64,000 bases of DNA, from the NCBI RefSeq assembly GCF_022568815.1, contig NZ_JAKZHX010000009.1, positions 62,001-126,000 on the forward strand, read 5' to 3'. The notes beneath the pieces are model-generated. The model was not told the DNA's origin, did no database searches, and was given only the letters and a program-made list of their open reading frames with translations. This DNA comes from Undibacterium paludis (GTDB lineage: Bacteria; Pseudomonadota; Gammaproteobacteria; Burkholderiales; Burkholderiaceae_D). The first letter of the stretch is position 1. Each line of letters begins with the position of its first letter. Shown here piece by piece: positions 21,486-30,824 of the stretch. The position numbers and the translations under genes were made by a program.

Positions 21486-21884
21486 ATGAATATCGAACTC
21501 GACCATACCATCATCCCTTCTCACAATCAGCAAGCCTCAGCCAAGATGCTGGCCGACCTTCTTGGCGTACCATGGGCGCCAACTTCCCAGGGACCATTTT
21601 CACCCGTATTTATCAATGAGGGCCTGACTTTTGATTTTATTGAAACGACAGAAAAATTCCCCATCTTCCACTTCTGCTTTCGCGTCAGCCAGCAAAAGTT
21701 TGATGAAATTCTGGGGCGCATCAAAACGGCAGGCATCCCTTTCCGCAGCTCTGTATTCGGCCCCATGGATGGGCAGATCAATACAGACTATGGCGGAAAT
21801 CTGATTTACTGGAATGAGCCTGATGGGCATATGTGGGAAATGCTGACAGTAAGCTATGCACGCCAGGAAAGCAAAAACCCTTGA
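21486..21884 (+). CDS. VOC-family (glyoxalase-like) protein
   Basis: A 132-residue vicinal-oxygen-chelate protein. It opens IELDHTIIPSHNQ, the usual first beta strand with the metal His (LDHxxI). FPIFHFCFRVSQQKFDEIL is the second module, and YGGNLIYWNEPDGHMWEML gives the C-terminal strand with NEPDGH and the last Glu. Such proteins include dioxygenases, lyases and resistance proteins; the substrate is not identifiable. The start at 21486 has a GGCGGA ribosome-site-like sequence and begins at the first beta strand. The open frame upstream to 21372 looks non-coding. Its 3' end overlaps the terminator of tRNA-fMet on the other strand. Confidence 0.8.
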   Translation: MNIELDHTIIPSHNQQASAKMLADLLGVPWAPTSQGPFSPVFINEGLTFDFIETTEKFPIFHFCFRVSQQKFDEILGRIKTAGIPFRSSVFGPMDGQINTDYGGNLIYWNEPDGHMWEMLTVSYARQESKNP

Positions 21885-21904
21885 TTATTTCTAATCAAGG
21901 GTTT
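21873..21904 (-). terminator. Terminator of initiator tRNA-Met
   Basis: A perfect 13-bp stem, AAACCCTTGATTA (21875-21887) with TAATCAAGGGTTT (21892-21904), loop TTTC, followed on the minus strand by TTG after a run of five T. It overlaps the last codons and stop of the VOC gene, so it may also stop plus-strand transcription. Confidence 0.75.
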
Positions 21905-21911
21905 GAATACT

Positions 21912-21988
<77 letters not shown>

Positions 21989-22001
21989 TCTGAAGAATGA
22001 A

Positions 22002-22030
22002 ACTATACATGATTTTGCTGCTCTGCGCAA
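22002..22030 (-). promoter_or_regulatory. Sigma-70 promoter of tRNA-fMet
   Basis: On the minus strand TTGCGC (22030-22025), a 17-base spacer, TATAGT (22007-22002), then 13 bases to the first tRNA base. Confidence 0.75.
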
Positions 22031-22116
22031 TTCTTTTCTGGTTTCAGGACTATTGCAGCAGTTGGGCAGACCGGTGTTACACTCTGCAAATCTGCCAATT
22101 TTCATTCTTTTTTCTC

Positions 22117-22686
22117 ATGAGATTCTGTTCCGAATGCGCGACCCCGGTCGTCCTGCAAATACCAGTTGATGATACGCGTGAACGTTTTGTGTGCCCGTCC
22201 TGCAGTACCATACATTATCAAAATCCGAAAATGGTTGTTGGCTCCATTCCGGCATGGGAGGAAAACGGCGTTACCAAGATATTGCTATGCAAACGCGCCA
22301 TAGAACCGCGCCTGGGGTACTGGACATTGCCGGCGGGTTTTATGGAAAACAATGAAACAACCTCGCAGGCCGCGCAACGGGAAACAGCAGAAGAAGCTGG
22401 CGCCAACATCAAGTTGCATGACCTGTTTTCGATCCTGAATGTGCCACATGTCCATCAGGTGCATTTGTTTTACCGCGCCACATTGCTGGACCTGAATTAC
22501 GCAGCCGGCGTGGAAAGTCTTGAAGTCGCCTTGTTTTCAGAAGAACAGATTCCCTGGGACGATATTGCCTTCCCGACGATAAGCCATACCCTGAAATTTT
22601 TCTTCAACGATCTTGCCAGGGTAAAAGAAGGTGGACAATTCCGGGTACATGAATACGATATTTTCAAACCCATGCGAGACGGATGA
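22117..22686 (+). CDS. Nudix hydrolase with N-terminal zinc ribbon
   Basis: A 189-residue hydrolase of nucleoside-diphosphate-linked compounds. Cys4, Cys7, Cys26 and Cys29 (FCSEC..FVCPSC) form a zinc ribbon, followed by the Nudix box GFMENNETTSQAAQRETAEEAGA (residues 74-96), which fits GX5EX7REUXEEXGU. Zinc-ribbon Nudix proteins of this length resemble the NudC/ADP-ribose pyrophosphatase-like group, but lack NudC's extra domain, so the substrate (NADH, ADP-ribose or other) is uncertain. The start at 22117 is chosen because the ribbon begins immediately; the upstream open frame crosses the tRNA promoter. Confidence 0.85.
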   Translation: MRFCSECATPVVLQIPVDDTRERFVCPSCSTIHYQNPKMVVGSIPAWEENGVTKILLCKRAIEPRLGYWTLPAGFMENNETTSQAAQRETAEEAGANIKLHDLFSILNVPHVHQVHLFYRATLLDLNYAAGVESLEVALFSEEQIPWDDIAFPTISHTLKFFFNDLARVKEGGQFRVHEYDIFKPMRDG

Positions 22687-22749
22687 TATCTGCGCATGAA
22701 CACGTCAGATTGGGTGGCCAGCCACCCTTTTTCATCCGTTCCGCCGCCA

Positions 22750-23952
22750 TCACCAACTGGTCTCACGCTCTGCCGTCGATGAAATTTTATGTATCGATAA
22801 ATCGGCCCCTTCAAATTCTCCCTCAGCGTCCAGACGTATACCCACCAGTTTTTTCAGGCTGCCATAAATCACAAAGCCACCGATCAATGCAATGGCGACG
22901 CCCATGGTGGTACCAATAATTTGCGACATCAGACTGACACCACCAAGACCGCCTAACGACTTCAGACCAAAAATACCTGCTGCAACCCCACCCCATGCAC
23001 CACACAGTCCGTGCAAAGGCCAGACACCCAGGACATCATCAACCTTCCATTTATTCTGCGTCCAGGTAAACATCCAGACAAAAATTGCCCCAGCCACGCC
23101 ACCGGTTACCAAGGCGCCCAATGGATGCATGAGATCAGAACCAGCACACACTGCCACCAGACCCGCCAAAGGGCCGTTATAGACAAAACCTGGATCATTT
23201 TTACCCATGATGAAGGCAATCAAAGTGCCGCCGACCAACGCCATCAACGAGTTGATGGCAACCAATCCATTCATTTTATCCAGGGTCTGGGCACTCATGA
23301 CATTGAAACCGAACCAGCCTACCGTCAATATCCAGGCTCCCAGAGCCAGAAAGGGAATGCTTGATGGCGGGTGAGCCGCAATCGCACCATTTTTCATATA
23401 CCGCCCGCGACGGGCGCCAAGCAACAACACTGCCGGCAAAGCCACCCAGCCGCCAAATGCATGAACCACGACAGAGCCGGCAAAATCATGGAATTCTTGC
23501 GAAAATACCCCTTTTAACCAGGCCTGTATGCCAAAACGCTGATTCCAGGCTATCCCTTCAAACAAGGGGTACAAAACACCAACCAGAATTGCTGTCGCAA
23601 TCAATTGCGGATGAAATTTGGCCCGCTCTGCTATGCCACCAGAAATAATCGCCGGTATGGCGGCAGCAAAAGTCAGCAGGAAAAAGAATTTAACCAGCTC
23701 AAAACCATTTTTGGCTACAAGCACCTCGGCCCCTGAGTAAAACTGTACGCCATAGGCGACGCTGTAGCCAACAAAAAAATAGGCAATTGTGGACACGGCA
23801 AAATCAACGAGAATCTTGACCAGGGCATTGACCTGATTTTTCTTACGCACCGTACCCAGCTCCAAAAACGCAAAACCGGCATGCATTGCTAGTATCATGA
23901 TGGCACCGAGTAAGATAAATAAGGCGTCGGCGCTACTATTTTGTGCATTCAT
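22750..23952 (-). CDS. amtB: Ammonium transporter AmtB
   Basis: A 400-residue inner-membrane channel for ammonium/ammonia with about eleven transmembrane helices. Typical segments are the opening LFILLGAIMILAMHAGFAFLELG, VVVHAFGGW with the first pore His, and PLHGLCGAWGG with the second pore His. The GGxAxR-like GGIAERAKF and the cytoplasmic C-terminal tail (ADLSIHKISSTAERE) are present. The ATG at 23952 has GGAG nine bases upstream; the longer frame to 24021 runs through the predicted promoter. Unusually for a proteobacterium, no glnK/glnB sits beside it. A sigma-54 promoter predicts induction under nitrogen limitation. Confidence 0.95.
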   Translation of the reverse strand: MNAQNSSADALFILLGAIMILAMHAGFAFLELGTVRKKNQVNALVKILVDFAVSTIAYFFVGYSVAYGVQFYSGAEVLVAKNGFELVKFFFLLTFAAAIPAIISGGIAERAKFHPQLIATAILVGVLYPLFEGIAWNQRFGIQAWLKGVFSQEFHDFAGSVVVHAFGGWVALPAVLLLGARRGRYMKNGAIAAHPPSSIPFLALGAWILTVGWFGFNVMSAQTLDKMNGLVAINSLMALVGGTLIAFIMGKNDPGFVYNGPLAGLVAVCAGSDLMHPLGALVTGGVAGAIFVWMFTWTQNKWKVDDVLGVWPLHGLCGAWGGVAAGIFGLKSLGGLGGVSLMSQIIGTTMGVAIALIGGFVIYGSLKKLVGIRLDAEGEFEGADLSIHKISSTAERETSW

Positions 23953-24004
23953 ACTAAACATCTCCCAATTTAAGTGCAGATTTTTATGAAAAGTGCACCA
24001 ATAA

Positions 24005-24020
24005 AGCAAAATACATTCCA
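24005..24020 (-). promoter_or_regulatory. Sigma-54 promoter of amtB
   Basis: Minus-strand TGGAATG-TATT-TTGCT matches TGGCACG-N4-TTGCW at the invariant GG (-24) and GC (-12), with exactly ten bases between them. The predicted start point is about 40 bases before the amtB ATG. This implies RpoN and NtrC control. Confidence 0.7.
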
Positions 24021-24091
24021 ATTTAGTGCAAATTGATAAGTAATTGATTTAATGAATATTTTTTATTTAGACTTTTTTCTTTACCAACGAA

Positions 24092-24123
24092 ATGCACCGA
24101 AACATGGCGCTTTTATGGTGCAT
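24092..24123. promoter_or_regulatory. NtrC-like TGCACC/GGTGCA dyad
   Basis: ATGCACC (24092-24098) and GGTGCAT (24117-24123) are perfect inverted half-sites, about 80-110 bases upstream of the sigma-54 promoter, where an enhancer-binding site is expected. NtrC half-sites are TGCACC-like, but the usual spacing is shorter, so this may be two separate half-sites. Another TGCACC lies at 23994-23999. Confidence 0.4.
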
Positions 24124-24155
24124 GGTTTTGCCCTGCACATGCGTGCGAGGTCGAT

Positions 24156-24872
24156 TTGATACCCTGGCTGGAATCTGATGACCCATTCCCTCACCCTAGC
24201 ACCGCATTGCAAGACGAAGACGGTGCTGCCGGCTTGCTGGCCGCAGGTGCCGACCTTTCTGCTGCAAGATTGCTATATGCCTATAAAAATGGCATCTTTC
24301 CCTGGTTTTCCGAAGGTCAGCCCATACTCTGGTGGTCTACCGATCCTCGCATGGTGTTACAGGTCCAGGACTTCAAGCTTTCTGACAGCCTGAAAAAGCG
24401 CTTGCGAAAAATCGGCAAAGACCCACGCTGGGAAGTGCGCTTTGATACCGCCTTTGAAGAAGTCATGCGGGCCTGTGCCGCACCGCGCAAGACGGGTCCC
24501 GGCACCTGGATTTCAGACGAAATCGTAGCCGGCTATACGGAATTGCACGAGCTTGGTTATGCGCATTCGTCAGAAGTGTGGCTGGACGGCGAGCTGGTGG
24601 GCGGCGCCTATGGCGTATGCATAGGCAGGATGTTCTATGGCGAATCGATGTTTGCCAGGGTCACCGATGCTTCTAAAATTGCCCTGGCTCATTTAGTATT
24701 TTTCTTGCGTGCACATGATGTGAAAATGATAGACTGCCAGCAAGAGACAGCACATTTGGCATCACTTGGAGCAAAAGCGATCAGCCGCAGCGATTTTTTG
24801 TCCTGGGTTAATCATGCCTGCAACCTGCCTGCCATTGAACATTGGATCATTACCGACAAGATCAGCCCGTGA
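24156..24872 (+). CDS. aat: Leucyl/phenylalanyl-tRNA-protein transferase
   Basis: A 238-residue enzyme that transfers Leu or Phe from tRNA to N-terminal Lys or Arg, marking proteins for ClpS-ClpAP (N-degron pathway). Family motifs are [26 protein letters not shown] near residues 45-70, [12 protein letters not shown] and [26 protein letters not shown]. The start is the TTG at 24156 with GAGG five bases upstream; it begins exactly at the family's MIPWLES opening. It overlaps the next gene, bpt, by four bases (GTGA), so the two N-degron transferases are translationally coupled. Confidence 0.97.
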   Translation: MIPWLESDDPFPHPSTALQDEDGAAGLLAAGADLSAARLLYAYKNGIFPWFSEGQPILWWSTDPRMVLQVQDFKLSDSLKKRLRKIGKDPRWEVRFDTAFEEVMRACAAPRKTGPGTWISDEIVAGYTELHELGYAHSSEVWLDGELVGGAYGVCIGRMFYGESMFARVTDASKIALAHLVFFLRAHDVKMIDCQQETAHLASLGAKAISRSDFLSWVNHACNLPAIEHWIITDKISP

Positions 24873-25600
24873 CCCAGCTTAACGAATTACCATTTGCCAG
24901 CATACAGTTTTATGCAACAGCGCCCTACCCTTGCAGCTATCTTGATGGCTTGCAGGCACGTTCACAAGTGGCCACACCTGCGCATCTGATCAATGCCGAC
25001 GCTTATTCAGAACTGGTGAAAAGCGGTTTTCGTCGTAGCGGCATCTTTATTTACCGCCCTCATTGTGACAATTGCCAGGCTTGCACTCCGGTACGCGTGC
25101 GCGTTGACGCATTTGAGCCCAATCGCAGCCAACGCCGCGCATGGAAAAAACACGGTAATCTGCATGCACGCGTGAGCAGCCTTAGCTATGTACAGGAACA
25201 CTATGAACTGTATCAGCGTTATCAGGGGCAACGTCACTCTGGTGGCGGAATGGACCATGACAGCCGTGATCAGTATGCACAATTCCTGCTGCAAAGCCGG
25301 GTAAATACGCGGCTGGTGGAATTCCGTGATGAGCAGGATATCTTGCGCATGGTTAGCATCATCGATGTGCTGACCGATGGCTTGTCATCAGTTTATACCT
25401 TTTATGATCCTGACGATGTAACTGCATCGTATGGCACCTTCAACGTGCTGTGGCAAATAGAGCAGACACGTTTGTTGAATCTGCCTTATGTTTACCTTGG
25501 TTACTGGATTGCCGCCAGCCCCAAGATGGCATACAAAACCAATTTCAGGCCGCTTGATGCCTTGATGCAGGGACGTTGGCAAACCTTGCAGGAAGACTGA
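24869..25600 (+). CDS. bpt: Aspartate/glutamate leucyltransferase Bpt
   Basis: A 243-residue ATE1-like transferase that adds Leu to N-terminal Asp or Glu, the second branch of the bacterial N-degron pathway. It begins [24 protein letters not shown] and carries the Cys-rich [17 protein letters not shown] motif of the family. The closing [17 protein letters not shown] is also typical. The GTG at 24869 is the likely start, because family members begin just there and it overlaps the aat stop. A longer frame from a TTG at 24842 lies wholly inside aat. Confidence 0.95.
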   Translation: MTQLNELPFASIQFYATAPYPCSYLDGLQARSQVATPAHLINADAYSELVKSGFRRSGIFIYRPHCDNCQACTPVRVRVDAFEPNRSQRRAWKKHGNLHARVSSLSYVQEHYELYQRYQGQRHSGGGMDHDSRDQYAQFLLQSRVNTRLVEFRDEQDILRMVSIIDVLTDGLSSVYTFYDPDDVTASYGTFNVLWQIEQTRLLNLPYVYLGYWIAASPKMAYKTNFRPLDALMQGRWQTLQED

Positions 25601-25674
25601 CAGATATACTGTCACGCCTCCTCAGGCTTCGACCAACTTATCACTTATTTTCAACACTTCTCCCTTATTATTCC

Positions 25675-26724
25675 ATGCCAGCGAAACTTCTTTACTCCCT
25701 GGTCCGCCCTGCCCTGTTTGCAATGGACCCGGAAAATGCCCATCACCTTACCTTGCCAGCCCTGCAACGCGCCAGCAAACTCGGGCTCGGCGGCATACTG
25801 GGCAAACCTGCTGAAGATACGCGCACGGTCATGGGTATAAGCTTCCCCAATCCGGTTGGTCTGGCAGCAGGCCTGGACAAGGACGGCGCTTATATCGACG
25901 GCCTCGCCTCAATGGGTTTTGGCTCCATAGAAATCGGGACCGTCACACCCAGAGCGCAGGCAGGCAACCCAAAACCGCGCATGTTTCGCCTGCCACAGGC
26001 AGAAGCGATCATCAATCGCATGGGCTTCAACAATGGGGGCGTTGATGCATTCGTCAAAAATGTGCAATCTTCACGTTTTTATCAAGACAAACAAGGCGTA
26101 CTGGGTCTGAACATAGGCAAAAATGCTGATACCCCGATAGAAAAGGCCGCAGAAGACTACCTGCACTGCCTGACCAAAGTCTATCCTTACGCCAGCTATG
26201 TCACAGTGAATATTTCCTCGCCCAACACCAAGAACCTGCGTCAACTGCAAGGCGCGACTGAACTTGATGCCTTGCTGTTACAACTGAAAGATGCTCAGCA
26301 ACGTCTGGCTGACGAACATAAACGCTATGTGCCGGTGGCACTGAAAATTGCCCCCGATATCGATGCAGAACAAATCAAGACGATTGCAGAAGCCTTGATG
26401 CGTCACAGGATAGATGGCGTCATCGCCACCAATACCACGATTACCCGTGATGCCGTACAAGGCCTGCCACATGCAGAAGAAACCGGGGGTCTGTCTGGCA
26501 AACCCGTATTTGAATTATCGAATCGGGTCATTCGCGCACTGAAAGCTGAACTGGGCAGCGAATTACCCATCATTGGTGTAGGCGGGATTTTTTCCGGTTC
26601 AGATGCCGCCAGCAAAATGCAGGCAGGCGCAACCCTGGTGCAATTGTATTCCGGCCTGATCTATCAGGGCCCAGCCCTGGTCAAAGAATGCGCCGACGCT
26701 TTAAGACAACTTAAACAGATTTAA
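25675..26724 (+). CDS. pyrD: Dihydroorotate dehydrogenase (quinone)
   Basis: A 349-residue class 2 FMN enzyme that oxidises dihydroorotate to orotate with ubiquinone, the fourth step of pyrimidine synthesis, at the inner membrane. The N-terminal helix ([24 protein letters not shown]) is the membrane-associated segment that marks class 2. [40 protein letters not shown] and [12 protein letters not shown] (with the catalytic Ser) are present. The start at 25675 begins the membrane helix; the frame remains open upstream without protein-like sequence. It lies 74 bases after bpt. Confidence 0.97.
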   Translation: MPAKLLYSLVRPALFAMDPENAHHLTLPALQRASKLGLGGILGKPAEDTRTVMGISFPNPVGLAAGLDKDGAYIDGLASMGFGSIEIGTVTPRAQAGNPKPRMFRLPQAEAIINRMGFNNGGVDAFVKNVQSSRFYQDKQGVLGLNIGKNADTPIEKAAEDYLHCLTKVYPYASYVTVNISSPNTKNLRQLQGATELDALLLQLKDAQQRLADEHKRYVPVALKIAPDIDAEQIKTIAEALMRHRIDGVIATNTTITRDAVQGLPHAEETGGLSGKPVFELSNRVIRALKAELGSELPIIGVGGIFSGSDAASKMQAGATLVQLYSGLIYQGPALVKECADALRQLKQI

Positions 26725-26727
26725 AAA

Positions 26728-27777
26728 ATGATGATGAAAACCATACAACTTGGAAACAGTGAACTCAAAGTCTCGCCCATTTGCCTGGGCACCATGACTT
26801 TTGGCGAACAAAATACTGAAGCGCAAGCGCATGAGCAACTCGATTACGCTTTGGAGCGCGGCATTAATTTTATCGACACGGCAGAAATGTACCCGGTCAT
26901 GCCGCGTGGCGAGACGCAGGGCAGAACTGAGCAATATATCGGCTCCTGGTTAAAGAAATCCGGCAAGCGTAGTGAAGTGGTACTGGCGACCAAGGTAGCA
27001 GGCCCATCGCGTGGCATGAACTGGATACGTAACGGGGAGAATGATCTCAATGAAAAAAATATACGGTCCGCGGTAGAAACCAGTCTGCAACGCCTGCAAA
27101 CGGATTATATAGACTTGTACCAGTTGCACTGGCCCAGCCGCAATGTTCCTATTTTTGGGCAAAAACAATTTGACCCGTCACTGGAAAGAACCTGCACGGC
27201 AGTCTCCGAGACAGTCGCCGTACTGAATGCCCTGGTCAAAGAGGGCAAGATACGAACATTTGGCGTGTCTAACGAGACATCCTGGGGTGTCAGTGAATTC
27301 ATCAAGCAGGCAGAACTGCAAGGTGGCCAGCGTATCGCCAGCATACAAAATGCCTACAACCTGGTAAATCGCTCCTTTGAGCAAGGCCTGGATGAAACCT
27401 GCTTTCGTGAAAAAGTCGGCCTGCTTGCTTATAGCCCATTGGCTTTCGGTCAGCTCAGCGGCAAATATATCGATGATGCCAGCGCGCATGGCCGTCTGAC
27501 TATATTCCCGCCGACCTGGAGCCCGCGATATATGCGTGCCAGCGTATTCGCCGCCAGCAAGCAATACACAGAACTGGCGCGCACCCACGGCATGACTCCT
27601 GCACAAATGGCACTGGCCTGGTGCTATTCACGCTGGTTCGTCGCCAGTACCATCATAGGTGCAACCAATCTGGATCAGTTAAAAGAAAACATCGATGCCT
27701 GGTCAGTACAGCTTGATGAGGAAGTGATCAAACAAATCAATCTGATACACGAAAAAGCCTGCAACCCAGGTCAATGA
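26728..27777 (+). CDS. Aldo/keto reductase, Tas-like
   Basis: A 349-residue NADP(H)-dependent oxidoreductase with a TIM barrel. Asp50, Tyr55 and Lys89 (NFIDTAEMYP, VVLATKVAG) and His in YQLHWPSRN form the catalytic tetrad. The loop VMPRGETQGRTEQYIG and WIRNGENDLNEKNIR resemble E. coli Tas. Natural substrates of this subgroup are unsettled. It starts three bases after the pyrD stop (three ATG codons in a row leave the exact start open), so it is probably co-transcribed with pyrD. Confidence 0.9.
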   Translation: MMMKTIQLGNSELKVSPICLGTMTFGEQNTEAQAHEQLDYALERGINFIDTAEMYPVMPRGETQGRTEQYIGSWLKKSGKRSEVVLATKVAGPSRGMNWIRNGENDLNEKNIRSAVETSLQRLQTDYIDLYQLHWPSRNVPIFGQKQFDPSLERTCTAVSETVAVLNALVKEGKIRTFGVSNETSWGVSEFIKQAELQGGQRIASIQNAYNLVNRSFEQGLDETCFREKVGLLAYSPLAFGQLSGKYIDDASAHGRLTIFPPTWSPRYMRASVFAASKQYTELARTHGMTPAQMALAWCYSRWFVASTIIGATNLDQLKENIDAWSVQLDEEVIKQINLIHEKACNPGQ

Positions 27778-27852
27778 TCCAGTTGTGCCAACAAGTCGGC
27801 AACACTGGCAGCCACACGAAGCGCCAGCGTTGCCAGACGTGATATCAGCAAT

Positions 27853-28824
27853 CTACTTTTGCACCCTGACCGGTAAAGGCACATTGCACAAATCAATATA
27901 ACCAGCAGGTACTTTATACCAGTCGCCACCACGGTTTCTCTGTGCATCAATAATGTTTTTGAAGGTCGTCGTATCAGTGCGGATAATCTCCAGCTTGCTA
28001 CGCTCTGCTTCTGGCACATCAGCTGCAACTTTGATCGTCTTGATTGGCGTGCGTTCTTCCGGTTTTTCATAGAAACCGAGAGCACCTGTCCCACGCGGCA
28101 AGGTCGTCAACAACTCCATGCCCTGCATGACACGCCCCACCACAGTGATGTTTCTGTCCAACTGGCGTGGCGCATGCCCTGTTACTACGTAAAGAGACGT
28201 ACCGTTGCCACTATTCGACTCACTGCCTCGCGCAACACCAACACTGGCATAGCAATGTGCCAGCCAGGCTGTACCCGCCCTGGGGTCGCGACCGGCGGCA
28301 AAACCGTTGGCATGTCCAACCTGCGGAGCATAACCATCAGCATCGGGCAAGCGGGTGAATGGCAGGTTTGCTGCGTATTTGACGGTGAACTCGCCATCCA
28401 GTTTTTGTTTGGCCTTCTTTATTTCACGCTTTTCATCAGGGTCGGCCCATTGCACAACATAGTTTTCTTGTGAACGAACAATCGCCAGACCATCAAAATA
28501 GCCTTCACGCACCAGGGTCTTGATATTTTCAATATTCTTGGGAGCAAAATCGGGAGCAAGCTCAATCACCACCCTGCCTTTTTCCAATTCCAGATAGAGT
28601 GTATTTTCAGGGTTCAGAGGGCGCCAATCCGTTGCACTGGAGTTTTTCACCAAATCACTGAAGCTGAATTTTGAAGCCTGCGGTGTTTGAGGCGCCTGCG
28701 GTGCAACCACCTTATTCTTTGGTTTGGCAGGTTTGGCAAAAACAGGACTCGACAAAAACAGGCCTGCCAGCAAACAAGGAATGACACTTCTTACAGCCGG
28801 CAAAGCAGCAAAACGTAGAGGCAT
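27853..28824 (-). CDS. Exported cyclophilin-type peptidyl-prolyl isomerase
   Basis: A 323-residue protein. It begins with a signal peptide ([26 protein letters not shown].., ending VFAKP), followed by a Lys/Pro/Gln-rich linker. The cyclophilin domain starts at about residue 70 ([39 protein letters not shown]). Characteristic later segments are the [22 protein letters not shown] region and [16 protein letters not shown]. The usual catalytic Arg/Phe stretch is changed ([13 protein letters not shown]), so activity is not assured. The start at 28824 has GGAG eight bases upstream. It is probably periplasmic. Confidence 0.85.
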   Translation of the reverse strand: MPLRFAALPAVRSVIPCLLAGLFLSSPVFAKPAKPKNKVVAPQAPQTPQASKFSFSDLVKNSSATDWRPLNPENTLYLELEKGRVVIELAPDFAPKNIENIKTLVREGYFDGLAIVRSQENYVVQWADPDEKREIKKAKQKLDGEFTVKYAANLPFTRLPDADGYAPQVGHANGFAAGRDPRAGTAWLAHCYASVGVARGSESNSGNGTSLYVVTGHAPRQLDRNITVVGRVMQGMELLTTLPRGTGALGFYEKPEERTPIKTIKVAADVPEAERSKLEIIRTDTTTFKNIIDAQRNRGGDWYKVPAGYIDLCNVPLPVRVQK

Positions 28825-29081
28825 TATGTAACTCCAATAAGGTATGCAATGAAATAAACAATTCATACAGCGAATTGCCGCAACAGCAAGTCAGTGACCT
28901 TACTCGAATGGGCAGACTTTGTCCATATACCTTAAATATATCTAAGAGCATCAAGACACGAGACTTTGCCCTTCATTTCATTTGACTTTGCCTTGATCAT
29001 ATTGCAAAGTTCGACTTGTCCCGGTAAAAGTCAACATCCTGAGTTACCGATATCACTATTCACTGATCAAGGAGTTTTTGC

Positions 29082-29522
29082 TTGAAACCTCAACTTCAGC
29101 CGCCAACGGGGGCATTTGTAGGCGCTTCCTGGGCCGCCTTGTTTATCGGCGCCCTGACCTATCTGGCCGGCATATGGAATTCAACCATGCAGTTGAATGA
29201 GCAAGGCTATTATTTTACTGTCTTGATGTATGGCTTATTTTCTGCCGTCTCCCTGCAAAAGTCGGTACGTGACAAGCTTGAAGGCATACCGGTGACCGGT
29301 ATTTATTTCGGCCTGTGCTGGCTGTCACTGGGCCTGTCCATCCTGCTGCTGGCGATAGGTCTGTGGAATGCCACACTGGGCTGGAGTGAAAAAGGTTTCT
29401 TTGCCATGGCGTTTTTATTGAGTCTGTTTGCCGCAGTCGCTGTACAAAAGAATATACGCGACATCGCCTTGTTCAAAAAAGAAGCTGATCCACTTGGTCA
29501 TTTCGAGAGTCAGGAAAAATAG
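29082..29522 (+). CDS. YiaA/YiaB-family inner-membrane protein
   Basis: A 146-residue protein with four hydrophobic helices in two similar halves, each ending in a basic QKxxRD sequence ([10 protein letters not shown] and [10 protein letters not shown]). This duplicated two-helix unit is the YiaA/YiaB domain, of unknown function. The start is the TTG at 29082, with a near-perfect AAGGAG Shine-Dalgarno seven bases upstream. It is monocistronic, followed by a strong terminator. Confidence 0.85.
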   Translation: MKPQLQPPTGAFVGASWAALFIGALTYLAGIWNSTMQLNEQGYYFTVLMYGLFSAVSLQKSVRDKLEGIPVTGIYFGLCWLSLGLSILLLAIGLWNATLGWSEKGFFAMAFLLSLFAAVAVQKNIRDIALFKKEADPLGHFESQEK

Positions 29523-29542
29523 GCCTGATTCAGGCAGAAACA

Positions 29543-29570
29543 AAATAGCCGCACGACTTTGCGGCTATTT
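29543..29570. terminator. Hairpin terminator between yiaA-like gene and the methyltransferase
   Basis: AAATAGCCGCA (29543-29553) pairs with TGCGGCTATTT (29560-29570) around a six-base loop, an 11-bp stem with A and T at its ends. It lies between convergent genes and can serve both. Confidence 0.75.
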
Positions 29571-29593
29571 CCGTTCACCCTAACCCATCCACA

Positions 29594-30517
29594 TCAACCG
29601 TAAGCCAGCGACAGGTGTCCGGCCCTGATGGCCGCCGTCGATTTGACTTCCACCCGCATGGAATTTTGCAGGGACGCGATAGAACCGCCAGCCCTATACT
29701 GGAAACTGACCTGCAAGACATCACCCTCTTTCACCGCAACTGGCTGGGCAACCGGCAAAGCCATATAGTGATTAAGCCAATCTATCGTTGATGATGTTTC
29801 CATCAGCACGGCCAAAATATTCTTGGTCACAAAACGCAAGGCACTGACCGTACCGGCACGCTCCACAGTGAAACTGCCTTCCCAGCGAATCTGCATTTCA
29901 TTATTCTGGCTGAAATCAATGATGCTATACAGAGCAGGCTGAGCCAGTTCCAGCGTATCAGCTGAAAACACACCAGGCTGCTGGAATTGAATGATCGGTG
30001 CCTGGTAACCTGAAAAATCATAGGTTTGCTGCAAGGGCTGAACGGCCATGACAACTGCTTCAGGGATAAAGACCGGTAAAGGACCGCCAAACTTTTCAAT
30101 ATAACGCCGCTTGAAATTTTCGATGACTTCAACCTGCTTTTCGCGCAGCATGGCGACGTGGATCATTTCACAGATGACGATATCAACAGGTTCTGGTGGT
30201 AAATATTCAAAGGCATCGGCATGAATGACCTCGACTTTTTCACCACAGCGATTCATTGCGAGCAGACGACGGGCTTCATCAACCATGTCGGGATTGAATT
30301 CAACGCAATAGACCCTGGATGCAGCTTCAGCAGCAAACCAGGACAAAACACCGGTGCCGCCGCCGAGCTCCAGCACCTTGGCACCCTCAAACACCTGACG
30401 GCGTATGGCTGCCTTGAAATTATCCATACGATTCAGGTCCATCAACATATTGTGATGGTATTGCAGCGGGATAAACTGTCCGAGATAGCAGCTTTCTGCC
30501 TCGCGTTCATTCAACAT
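29594..30517 (-). CDS. PRMT-like class I SAM-dependent methyltransferase
   Basis: A 307-residue protein with the Rossmann motif VLELGGGTGVLS (about residues 48-59), the acidic end of strand 2 at Glu73 and IHADAFEY (motif II). Most telling is CEMIHVAMLREKQ, with Glu117 and Glu126. It is placed like the 'double-E loop' of protein arginine methyltransferases, followed by the PVFIPEAVVM segment found after it in PRMTs. A beta-rich C-terminal half (RWEGSFTVERAGTVSALRF..DWLNHY..VAVKEGDVLQVSF) matches the PRMT barrel, with IDW where PRMTs have THW. The substrate is unknown. The ATG at 30517 has AAGGAG five bases upstream; the longer frame to 30604 is not supported. Confidence 0.75.
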   Translation of the reverse strand: MLNEREAESCYLGQFIPLQYHHNMLMDLNRMDNFKAAIRRQVFEGAKVLELGGGTGVLSWFAAEAASRVYCVEFNPDMVDEARRLLAMNRCGEKVEVIHADAFEYLPPEPVDIVICEMIHVAMLREKQVEVIENFKRRYIEKFGGPLPVFIPEAVVMAVQPLQQTYDFSGYQAPIIQFQQPGVFSADTLELAQPALYSIIDFSQNNEMQIRWEGSFTVERAGTVSALRFVTKNILAVLMETSSTIDWLNHYMALPVAQPVAVKEGDVLQVSFQYRAGGSIASLQNSMRVEVKSTAAIRAGHLSLAYG

Positions 30518-30824
30518 AATCGCTCCTTGAGTTCCTGGTTTCATCATGTGGCTGCCATTTGAAGTTTGTGCTGGACAGTCAGGTTTCTTCCGGTACGGCT
30601 GCATTTTCTATCGCAACACGTCCGGTCATGGAAGCTGATTATCCTTGGCTTATAAAGAAGCGAATGGTGGAGTTGAACGGGGAATCCGCATCATTTCCTG
30701 CTTATGACAAAGACTTTTCATGCAGTATGTCTATCCGTTAACTTTATGAAAAGAAACTGAAGTACGCAATAGCCAAACGCAAGAATCTGGTAACAGAATT
30801 TAACAATAGCAAGAAAGAAACGCG
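30518..30824. other. Intergenic region
   Basis: About 300 bases between divergent-looking minus-strand genes. It should contain the promoter of the methyltransferase gene. A 60-codon plus-strand open frame here has no ribosome site and no protein-like features. I see no RNA gene. Confidence 0.4.

Noticed and set aside
30559..30741. 60-codon plus-strand open frame upstream of the methyltransferase
   Set aside because: No ribosome site, no hydrophobic or conserved segment, and it overlaps the likely promoter of the minus-strand gene.
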